Shown piece by piece: positions 25,089 to 34,482 of a stretch of 64,000 nt of DNA. The notes beneath the pieces were generated by a model. The model did not search any database. It had not been told where the DNA came from and saw nothing but the letters and a program-made list of their open reading frames with translations. Position 1 is the stretch's first letter; each line of letters opens with the position of its first letter. The translations under genes and the position numbers were made by a program. Source of the DNA: Rhynochetos jubatus (Eukaryota; Chordata; Aves; Eurypygiformes; Rhynochetidae). The stretch spans positions 2,300,001-2,364,000 of the forward strand of contig CM050668.1 of NCBI GenBank assembly GCA_027574665.1, written 5' to 3'.

Positions 25089-26143
25089 TCACTCAGGAAG
25101 AATGTTCTCCTTCTCTGGAGGTTCAACAATTCGCAAACAGCAGTCTGCAAACTCAACAAATAACGGCTCCTGCATGTACTTTTTCATGAGGGAGCTTTTA
25201 TCTTCTGCTTGATCGACTGTCAGCAGTAGTTGCCGGAGATGTGGGTTCAGAAGCAAGCCTCTCAGTTCCTCCGATTCCCCTAAAAGAATATATATATAGA
25301 GAGAGTATTAATCTCTAAGCAGTTACAAATGCGGTTGAAACAACCCTTATTTTGCAAATAAGGTTTCAAAAGAGACGCGGTGAAAGGCCAGGTGTCTGAC
25401 ATTTAGATCTTCAAGGCCTTGCAGGGGGGTGCACGCCCGGGATAAACTGCAGGGCTCTGTGTGGGACTCACGGGAATTGCGAGTGTCTCCGCTTGCTTTG
25501 CTGCGCGCTCACCCCGCGCGCTCACCCCCCTGAACTCCGACTTCTCAAGATTACCTAAAAGCTTGAGTCTCTGCAGCGGGACGCGGTCCTGCTCGTCATC
25601 TTCCGTCAGGATGTCCTCCACCGACCAAGGGCCGGCTGCGGGAGAGGCCGGCAGAGCTGCAGGGGGGCTGCAGCGCCGCACGCCCCCACAGCCCGCCCGT
25701 CCCACCTACCTGCGTGCTGCCCGGCGCCGTTCGGCCCGCCGGGGGTCTGTCCGCCCGCCGACCTCTCCCGCTTCGGCTCCGCCGCGCATCGCTCTGCGGG
25801 AGATCGGCGTCAGCAGCAGCGCGGCCCGCCCGGCCCCGCCCCGCCCCGCCGGTCACTCACCCCTGTGGGTCCTGCAGCACGGCACGGAGCAGCTGCGGGG
25901 CGAGAGCCGCTGTTAGAGCCGCTGGGGCGTGGGGGGCGGCCCCTCACCCCTCACCGGCCGGGCAAGGCCGCGCCGGCCCCCACCTCCCCCAGCCCGCGCC
26001 GCTCCCACCCTATGCCCGCATGCCCGCTGCCCCCAGCCCGGCCCGGCCCGGCCCGGCCCTCACTATGCGGTGGCGCAGCGCGGGCAGCGATACTTGGCCG
26101 CTCCAGCCGCCCCGCACACGCCGCACGGCCGCGGTGTCCGCAT
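25089..26143 (-). CDS. ZNHIT3: ZNHIT3: zinc finger HIT-domain protein 3, five coding exons
   Basis: Small HIT-type zinc finger protein that in mammals works with NUFIP1 in box C/D snoRNP assembly. Coding exons on the minus strand: 26143-26064, 25892-25861, 25793-25710, 25635-25555, 25279-25089. All junctions are GT-AG. The 468 nt join in one frame to 155 residues plus stop; human ZNHIT3 is also 155. The N-terminus carries the zf-HIT ligands as CGVC (7-10), CPRC (20-23), C then C (28, 32), and H and C in THRERC (36, 40). Residues about 48-68 form a Gly/Pro/Ala-rich linker. The C-terminal third is highly conserved, with [10 protein letters not shown] and [15 protein letters not shown]. Three of the four introns are tiny and GC-rich (67, 74 and 171 bp). 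The gene faces MYO19 tail to tail. Exon 1 ends within the TAC codon of the finger; the exact first donor is slightly less certain than the rest. Confidence 0.93.
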
Positions 26144-26330
26144 GGCGCCCGCCGCTGTGCCAGGCCGGCCAGCCGAGCGCCGAGCCCCCCCGCCCAGGCT
26201 CGTCAGCCGAGCGCCCCCGCCCAGGACGGCCAGCCGAGCGCCGAGCGGCGGGCGGGGCCGCGCGCGGGCAGGCCTCAGCCCTACGCGCCCCAGGACCCTG
26301 GGGTGTTTGTCTCTCTCTCTCTAAAATCTC
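25560..26330. promoter_or_regulatory. ZNHIT3: CpG-island promoter and 5' half of ZNHIT3
   Basis: A very GC- and CpG-rich block covers the first four ZNHIT3 exons and about 190 bp upstream of its ATG, and holds repeated GCCCGGCCCG-type runs. Large overlapping open frames on both strands here (for example 25461-26500) are composition artefacts. No divergent partner exon was recognised to the right. Confidence 0.7.
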
Positions 26331-28479
26331 CGCTTGCGGGGGCTCTGGCTGGAGCCCAGGTGCCACCTTGCTTTCGGAATGACGGTCACTGCACTGGCAG
26401 ACCGTGGTGCACTGGATATTCCGGTCGTTACGTGTCCCCGTGCCAGTGTCAACATGGAGCCGAGTGGGAACCGCATGATGCGGTAAACACCGCGCAATAA
26501 AGCCACCCCCAGCCTGGCCTTTCCCATCTGCCCCGGTAAGCTTTGGCCGAGGCTCCTGGTAACACTTGGGCTGAAACACGCTCGGGAGGAGGCAGATGCT
26601 TCGTTTCTAGGCGAGTGCTTGGTGAGGCTGGGGGGGAGTTGACAGAAAACACGGAACAGCAGTGTGCGCAGGAAAAAACGGAGCCAGGTCTGTCTTGCCT
26701 GAGCTACATTATCCACTGAAGTAATTAACTTTAATTAGGCATCATTAGTGCCATCCATCTCCTTACCTGTCTGAATTTTAACCCCGCCAGAGGACGTTCT
26801 CCCAGAGTTCTTCTATGTGAAGTAGCACAGAAAAGCGGTTTTACAGCAATCCACGTTAGATGCCGAGCGTCACATTTGTTAGCGCAGTGGCACTTCCCGT
26901 TTGTCACACAGCGGGTGAACCCACTTCTTACACAAAACGTGCCTTTCCCCATACCTGCCCAGGGACAGATCAATGGGATTTTGTTCTGAGCCCAGCCCAG
27001 CCTTTCAAAAGGCTGACCCAATGACAATGAAGCATTGGAAAGAAATCCCTGAGACTCCGCAACCAGGAATCCACAGACTGGGAAGAAGTCCCTGAAAACT
27101 CCGACCTGTACCGGAAGGGGTGATTTTGGGGGGACTGTGTGTGTGTTTCATGGGTGTGCAGGTGGATTATGGATTATCACACTGATGGAACACCACTGAG
27201 CTGTACTTAGCATACCTTAAAACCAGAAAGACGTGCTAGCGGGATCTAAAACGAACCAGCAGGATCTGTTCGGTTAAACTTCTAGACTGGCATCAGGGCA
27301 AGAGGGAAGAAGTTTAAGCATTGAGATTCTTCCGGACAATATCCCTGTAGAACGAAGAATAAGCACCCATCCCTACTAGGATCTGACAGATTAACTAGGT
27401 CACTGGGAGCATCCAAGACCACTAGAACCCGTGGAAGTGGGAATGATATTGGAAGGACCGGAGTTTGCTAACTCAGGGGCAAAAGCTTTTTGAGGGCCCA
27501 ACGGGAGGAAGAGTGTGGCACAGTAGGGTATAGACATACGTAGGGACAACATGAGGCTCAGAGTTGTCATCGATCCTGCCAAAAGACATTCATCCTTGGT
27601 CTTTACCTAGCAGGATGGGCCATCTTTACTTAGCCTGGAAAAGGAACATGTGTAATTATATACGTATATGTTTGATAAATAGACAGTTTCTCTTTTGGAG
27701 AGGAAGGGGGTTAGACCTTTTCCTTTTACAAAATACTTGTTCTTGACATTTTTATTTCGGTTTGTTTTGGTTTATACAGGCAAGCTGACTGCAATTCTGA
27801 TACTGAAGAATTCAAGCGAGGTTTTGGTCTAGAAGAGTGCACATCTCAAAAGCCATGGGCTCAAGTGTTTGTAAGCTGTTTATAAGCAGAAATACAAAAA
27901 GTGTAGTCAGAAACGTTTCACAAAAACATGTGATCCAGCTACATACTCCAGTTAAAATCACACCAGTAAAACAGTGCTGAGTGCCCCCATTAATGCAGAG
28001 ATTCATCAAATATTCAAAAATACGGTTTGACTTACTCTAAATGCAAAAGTAAAATTACATTTTCCCCCAGACTACCTAAACTTTTCTAGCCATTTAACTG
28101 TCTTCAAAAGCTGACAATTAATACAAAAAAGGATGTAAATCCCAGCAGCGAAGCGAGCACAACAGAAGCTGATTTCCAAACACGAGGTAAGCCTGGCTAA
28201 TGGAGTTATTTTTATCTCCGAGCAAACAGCTCTCCTGTTTCCATGCAGAGGCTGGACAAGCCCGGCACGCACACCAGCCCGCTTCCCAAGGACAGCTGCA
28301 AGCCACCGCAACGCTGCACCCCATTCACTCGCTACCGAAGGCTACAAAAGCTGCTGAGAGAAGCCACAAAGCTCCAGCCCCCCCTTCCGCGGCTGCCCGC
28401 GCGGGTTTCCGCGCCCCGGAGCTGTCCCCTCGCTGGGTGCTGAACCGCCCCGGGCGGCAGGCGCGGGCAGGGGGCCGGC
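26331..28479. other. intergenic, no gene seen
   Basis: Unique-looking sequence between the ZNHIT3 promoter and the GPCR. It contains a near-repeat pair at 27037-27064 and 27080-27106, and a GC-rich patch at 28370-28480. No open frame over 100 codons makes sense, and no repeat family was recognised with confidence. Confidence 0.5.
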
Positions 28480-28485
28480 TTTAAT
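28480..28485 (-). promoter_or_regulatory. possible GPCR poly(A) signal (ATTAAA)
   Basis: Minus-strand ATTAAA about 70 nt beyond the receptor stop codon, just before a GC-rich stretch. It is the nearest hexamer variant on this strand; the assignment is inferred from position only. Confidence 0.35.
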
Positions 28486-28554
28486 TGGGATCTCGCCCTG
28501 ATTACATTGACTAGGTCAGGCAAGGCAGCAGTCCCGGACCAAGGGCAGTCCCGG

Positions 28555-29523
28555 CTAGAGGTTCTCAATGGTGCAGGCTCGGACACGGTTGGTGGAGAGG
28601 CATTTCAGAGCCTTGAGCTTAGCCCCCAGAGTTTTGGCTTTCAGGGTATATATTATGGGGTTTCCCAAACAGTTCATGGTTATCAGCATAGCCGTACAGT
28701 TGCGAAAGATGTAGACACCAGGGTAGAGATCAGCGTGGCACTGATGGTTAGTTGCATCAAATATGACTCCTGCGAAAAAAGGAGCGTAGGAGATCAAGGC
28801 CAGGAGCCAAATAAAAATACTGGTTCTGGCAACCTGGATTTCAGCTGACTTGTAGGTGCCAGTAGCTTGGCCACATGCTTTCATTCTCAGCTTTCTTTTC
28901 CTCAGGATAATAATGATTCTAAGGTAAGTGAACAGCGGTATAATAAAAGCCACCACAACATTGGGAAAGGCAATGAAGATGAGGTAGTCGACGCAAAACG
29001 GACTGTAGAGGACAGAGAGATTTTTTTCCATATGCAGACAGTTCCACCCCATCAATGGCAAGCAACCCAAAAAGAAAGCAAGGACCCAGTTAATTAAAAC
29101 TGCGGCTATGCAATGGTTTCTAGCTACCCTGAATCTCGTCCTCATGCTTTCAGCCACAGCCAGATAGCGTTCAATTCCAATGCTTACCAAGTTATAGATG
29201 GTGGATAAAATAGACATGGTATATAAGGCATAAGGTGCAAGCATATCCTTGGATCCAAAGACTGTAATGTCAGGATTGGTGATGAACAGCATCGAAATCC
29301 AAAAGCCAGAAAAGCTGGTGAAGAGATCAGAAAAAGCCAAATTGCAGAAGAGTATGGAGATAGGTTTGTGCAGATCCTTTGTTGCCATTCTGGTGAAGAT
29401 GACTGTGCAGTTGAAGATCATGGATGCTATGTTAATGGTCAGTTGAGGGATGCCGAGTGCAAGTACTAAATAATGACTCCAAATTTTAGTGTGGTTAGCG
29501 GTGCAGTTTGGGTGTCCATTCAT
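28555..29523 (-). CDS. class A GPCR, MECA-type lipid-receptor-like, single exon
   Basis: An intact 322-codon seven-helix receptor; the ATG at 29523 sits in an ideal CCACC context. Two N-glycosylation sequons lie at residues 6 and 10. Approximate helices: 17-43, 52-80, 92-118, 136-158, 180-206, 229-254, 268-292. Landmarks: NLAFSD in TM2, ERY (118-120) in place of DRY, Trp145 in TM4, NPIIY (288-292) in TM7. Like melanocortin/EDG/cannabinoid/adenosine-cluster receptors it lacks the TM3 cysteine. Extracellular loop 2 starts GWNCL with a second Cys about 15 residues on, as in S1P and LPA receptors. Loop 3 has a Cys pair (QC, NC), and TM6 has SYAP in place of CWxP. The C-tail is short. The nearest relatives by eye are S1PR/LPAR and GPR119-like receptors, but identity looks low to all of them, so no symbol is given. 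G-protein coupling is likely from the motifs; the ligand is unknown. Confidence 0.85.
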   Translation of the reverse strand: MNGHPNCTANHTKIWSHYLVLALGIPQLTINIASMIFNCTVIFTRMATKDLHKPISILFCNLAFSDLFTSFSGFWISMLFITNPDITVFGSKDMLAPYALYTMSILSTIYNLVSIGIERYLAVAESMRTRFRVARNHCIAAVLINWVLAFFLGCLPLMGWNCLHMEKNLSVLYSPFCVDYLIFIAFPNVVVAFIIPLFTYLRIIIILRKRKLRMKACGQATGTYKSAEIQVARTSIFIWLLALISYAPFFAGVIFDATNHQCHADLYPGVYIFRNCTAMLITMNCLGNPIIYTLKAKTLGAKLKALKCLSTNRVRACTIENL

Positions 29524-30216
29524 GGTGGAAAATCCTATTTTTGACCGCTGACGAGGTCTGCTTTACTCATCCCATATTCCATAAAAGCCCATACAACCGG
29601 AGCGTTACTGCCACCTTCTACTCCAGATGAGGAATGAATCCTGACACACAGCTTCTATTGCCACATCATCATCATGACAGTGGATTAAACTTTAACCACT
29701 CTGGTTTTTAAATATTTGGGTTACTAACTCAGGGCATAGCCAATTACCTTCTGGTTGCTAGGATAGCCAGAAGTGGAAAATATATTTACTACTATACAGG
29801 TGATCTGCTTAAAACAACCTTTGTCAAGATCAAAATCTGGCCAGTTCTTGTGAAGATGAATAATCACATCAGGAGTTTAAAAGTCTTTGAGGATATTCTA
29901 AATTGAATGAATGTGAATTCATCTTTAATTCACAAATTGATTAGTTAGCTAAGGGTGGGTATCAAAAAACTTCTAAAGTGCTCAAGATTGAGCAAGAGAC
30001 AACAGAACCTGGTTGTTCACTGTCTCTTGCTTACAATGACAAACTGATGTGGCCAACAGTGGCTGTTTTTCCAAGCACAGTTAGGTCACATCTACAGAAC
30101 AAAGCCCAAACTTGTAAGCAAAACAATACGATGAACTGCAGCACTTCAAGCGGGATCCAAAAAGGTAAGAGTCTTTGCCTCCACAGATACTTTTGTGCTT
30201 GGGCCCACAGAAATAT

Positions 30217-30243
30217 CTCAGTACTGAGTACTGGAGTACTCAG
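30217..30243. repeat. nested perfect palindromes
   Basis: CTCAGTACTGAG (30217-30228) is a perfect 12-bp palindrome. It overlaps CTGAGTACT-GG-AGTACTCAG (30224-30243), a perfect inverted repeat with 9-bp arms and a 2-bp spacer. Confidence 0.9.
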
Positions 30244-31952
30244 AAATTGTCAGAATACACCTGAAATTGTGTGGCCTTTCTTCCTCTTGGGTACGTCAGA
30301 GGTACTGATGCTTTACAAGCTTTTAAAAGAGATGTATTTAAAGAGTTGTTGAATTAACTTAATTTTCAGACAAGGAAGTGAAGGAGAATGGCTTAGCTGT
30401 TTAATAGATTAATTGCATTGGAGACTTAATATGCCTAAGCAGTTCTGAAAATGCCTTTTTTTCCACCTTAATTCTCAGATGTGAATGTACCCAGAAAATG
30501 AGAGGCATCTATACTCACCTTTGTTACAGGATATTTTGTGTTTCCTTTTTTAATCTGTAACTTGTACATTAATAAATGTAATATCGTTATACCTTTTCTT
30601 TCTGTGTCTTTTTAAAGGCCAATGATTTCTGAGAACTAGGTTTAAAATATTTGGGGCTGTATGGCCATACCTTCAAGGCTGTCAGCAGAGGGCACTGCTG
30701 GAACAAACAATACAGTAAATAGCCTATGGGGAATATGGGTCTTCGAAAGAGCAGAGCGGTTTAGGTGAGCAGTACATCAGTATATCCGTATGAAAAGCAC
30801 CGTAGATATTTTTGTTACGCAGAAGTGACTCCTTTTATTTGCTAATGCTGAGTGTGGGTCGCCTCTATCACCCCACCTTTTATCCAAAATGCCCCCACAC
30901 AAGGAGGAATCTCCAGCTTGCAACCTGGCATCTACCTGCAACTGAGCAGCTTTCCTTTAGCAAAATTATCCAGGTAAAGCCATGTTACTCAAAGTTATTC
31001 TGAGGTTTGGGTTTTTTGGCTGTTAACCTGACAAAGGACTAATTTACGTTGGTAACAATTTTATATCGTGATAGTGTGAAGCAGTTTAGCTAACTTTATG
31101 GGCTTCCCACACTCAGTGCTGACATCAGCAGCAACCCCTGCTCTCAGGCTGTAAATCTGTGAACTATATCATAGCTCTGCCAGAGTTTAAAACGTAAGAA
31201 ATTTGTGCTAAAATGTTGGGCTTAAAAAGGAACATTCTACGGGTTCTTTTTTCTGTTGAAGTCGAAGCGTATTAGAGTATATTCAGGTTATTGTGCAATT
31301 AGTAGTACACAAACGTTATATACTAGAAGTACTTTATGCAAGTAATAGGTATTTCAGATGGTCACAAGGAAGTGCAAAGAATGATTATGTAGAAATAGGG
31401 GCTGAGAACTGATTAATCAAGTCTGCTGATATATTAATAACGTACAAAATATTATTCTCAATGTGTCACAGATAAACCATTCTTTGTGTATCCACTAATC
31501 CACCTCATACAGACTCGTCAACCACACCTTGGGTGTGAGGTTGTTGCTGAACAAGGGCTCTACTATGTCTGTCACCTTGTCAGTGCCAGCAGCACAAGTC
31601 AGCAAGCCCTTTCAAAACCAGTGAGTGTGTCAGCAGGTAGCGCACAGCACAGCTGAACGTCGGTCAGGAACGGCAGAGGACACCAGGACAAGCCACATGC
31701 CTGCCTCTTCTCTTCTGCTTCTGTTTTCCATGGCGCTGGGAGCGGAGGGAGCAGCTGAGGGCTGTGATGAGCAGCAGGCTATCCACAAAGTAAAACATCT
31801 TCAAAACTATCCTAGTTGCTAAGAAGATTATATCCATGAACTCGGGCTCCAAAGTGCCCTAGATATTCCTCAAAATGCTGTTTGAAATTTCTCTACTTGG
31901 AAAATCTGGTGTTCAAGCATGAAACACTAAACGAAGAGAGATCAGAATGTAA

Positions 31953-31990
31953 CTAAAATAAAAATAAATAAAATATAAAATAAATAAAAC
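31953..31990. repeat. (TAAA)n-type microsatellite
   Basis: Imperfect AAAATAAA/TAAA units over about 38 bp in otherwise plain intergenic DNA. Confidence 0.8.
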
Positions 31991-32279
31991 AATTGTAATC
32001 TTATTTCCCCTAATATAATTGCATAAAAATTAGCATAATGTTGCTAGATTAAAGGAGACAATATTATAGTGAGAATTGCTTTGTTAGTGAGCTTAAATAC
32101 ACAGAAACCCCCAGATTTGTATATTCCCGTCCTCTGTAATAAAGTCTGAGCTCTCAAAAGTAGATGAAGAGTAGTTTGAATTGAAAACTGTGTGAGACAG
32201 AGGGCTACTCTGTAGCCGAATCTGTAGGTATAACAATCTTGAAACGGGCATTCTTATACTCCCGTGTTCTGGGAACTTT

Positions 32280-32462
32280 GTAATCTTTCTTGTACTTACC
32301 CTCACAACACACCTGCGAAGACAGAGTGTTATCTACGTTTTACAAGCGGGAAAAGAACAATCACGTTATTTACTTAAGATCACGCAGAAATCCAGTGTGG
32401 AGGGAACTGAATCTAATCTCCGATACCTCAGGCTAACACTTGAAACACTGGCTGTGCCTTGC
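32280..32462 (+). mobile_element. ancient MIR/CORE-SINE-like remnant
   Basis: The order of short matches follows the MIR consensus: CTTACCCTCACAACACACCTG, a run resembling the ATTATCCCCATTTTACA block, then TTTACTTAAGATCACGCAG, then AACTGAATCTAATCTCC. Highly diverged; assigned from memory of the consensus pattern only. Confidence 0.5.
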
Positions 32463-33821
32463 TGTTGGCGAGCCTGTGATTAATACTTACCTAGATTTCA
32501 CCTTCCACAACACTTTTTAGTTCTATAATTGTTTTTTATGTTTCTTTATCTGAAGGTTGAAATTGCTATTGTTTTGGTATTTGTCATGAGTAAGAAATGA
32601 CGTTATTTTGTAAAGAATCTCAAAGCTCAATAATAATTATCTGATGGTTATGCCTTTGGAGAAGACAATAATCACAGAACATGTTGAAGAGGCTGAGAAA
32701 GAGACACGAGAAGCTTCAAGCTGAGTTTTTAATGGCCCTTCATTTCAAGTGGCTATTGTGGAAAATCTAACTGCACACAACTCATGTTGTTGCCCATAAT
32801 GTGCAGCGCTCAGCCTACAGCAGGAATCACAAGTGTTCGGCAGCTCTCAGAATAACAGACCCAGCTGTGACATGCCAAAGCTGATTTCAAAACAGTAAAT
32901 TAAGTCCAGGAATTGGGAGTCTCGGTTCTGCACAGTAACCCTTGGACAACATACACTTTTACCTTAGTGTGATGCAACAGCAATTCTCTATGCCTTTCAT
33001 GCTGGTAATACACTGAGAAACTTGAGTTATGCCTGAAGTTACAGCAGAAGAAGCTGCAGCCATGTAACAAAAATAATAAAACTCCATTGCACAATTAAGC
33101 TACAGCTGACTTGGTATTACTTTCAAAGTCATATGACTAACGCTATGCGTATGAGAAAAACAAGGCACTGAAACGATAAAGGATTTTACTGTTCTGGTTT
33201 CTTTCCTGTCACATTCTCCCTGGACTCACATCCAATTCCTGCTGCCATTCTTGAAACACCAGACCCTGTTTGTTGTGAAACACAAGCGCTCAATCTCTCC
33301 TCAGCTGCCCCTGCACTCCAACTATACCCTTTACCAAGCTGCGGACAACACACAACCCGAGCCAATAAATGACAAGTGACATACCGGTTGGCTAAGTATT
33401 GAGGAAGATTAATTCTTGCTTGCCATGACCATCAGCAAAGCCTCGAGACAAGAATATCCATCTGCTCAGTCCTTCAATGGGCATCATGAGGCCTGCAAAT
33501 AAGGAACATGCAGGAAAGGGAGTAATACAAATAAGGAGCTTATTTATCCAATTTATGTTTTAATTTATGTAGATTAAAGTCTTCCTCTTTGGAGAGGAAG
33601 ACACAAATGGGATGTATGATCTCCTTCCAAGATTTTTCTGAGATGTTTTCAAAACAGAATGCTCTCTGCTCCTCCTCCACCCACTCTCTTTGAGGAATTT
33701 TTGCCTCACAGGTTTTGACTTATCTGATGTCCCAGCCAAGCTTTCATGGCCCTCACCAGGGACATAAAGCAATGACAATCGTCAGGCTTGAATGACTCTG
33801 AGTGCTGTTTAGCATTGTGTT

Positions 33822-34482
33822 AGCTGGTGGAAGAAAAGCTGGACGTGACCCGGCAATGTGTGCTCGCAGACCAGAAGGCCAACTGTATCCTGGGCTGTAT
33901 CCAGAGCAGCGTGACCAGAAGGTCAAGGGAGGTGATCCACTGCTGCTGCTCTAGGGAGAACCCCCTGCAGTTCTGCATCCAGCTCTGGGGCCCCCAACAG
34001 CAGAAGGATGTGGACCTTTCAGAGCGAGTCCAGAGGAGGCCACGGAGATGCTCTGAGGGCTGGAGCCCCTCTGTCATGGGGACAGGCTGGGAGAGTTGGG
34101 GGGTTCAGCCTGGAGAAGAGAAGGCTCTGGGGAGACCTTATAGCACCTTCCAGTACTTAAAGGGGGCTTATAAGAAAGATGGGGACAACATTTTTAGCAG
34201 GGCCTCTTGTGACAGGACAAGGGGTAATTGTTTTAAAGGAAAAGAGGGTAGATTCAGACTAGATGTAAGGAAGGCATTTTTTACGACGAGGGTGGTGAAC
34301 CACTAGCACAGGTTGCCCAAAGAGGTGGTAGATGCCCCATCCCTGGAAACATTCAAGGCCAGGTTGGACGGGGCTCTGAGCCACCTGGCTGAGTTGAAGA
34401 TGTCCCTGCTCATGGCAGGGGCATTGTACTAGGTGACCTTTAAAGGTCCCTTCCAACCCAAATTATTCTATCATTCTATGAT
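33822..34482 (+). mobile_element. CR1 LINE, 5'-truncated, plus orientation
   Basis: Matches the 3' third of avian CR1: the degenerate C-terminus of ORF2 (recognisable peptides such as TRGN and FRLDVRK in shifting frames), then TGGACGGGGCTCTGAGCC, AAGGTCCCTTCCAACCC and the terminal ATTCTATCATTCTATGAT. Frameshifts and stops show it is dead. It is more diverged than the copy at 50625. Confidence 0.9.

Noticed and set aside
25461-26579. Large frames of 130-222 codons on both strands
   Set aside because: They overlap the well-supported ZNHIT3 exons, have low-complexity Pro/Ala/Arg content and are artefacts of GC richness.
27100-27560. Possible solo LTR or retroviral leader fragment
   Set aside because: No TG...CA ends, primer-binding site, target duplication or coding remnant could be shown; left as a low-interest note only.
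33827-34306. 159-codon plus frame and its minus shadow
   Set aside because: It is decayed CR1 ORF2 sequence, not a host gene.
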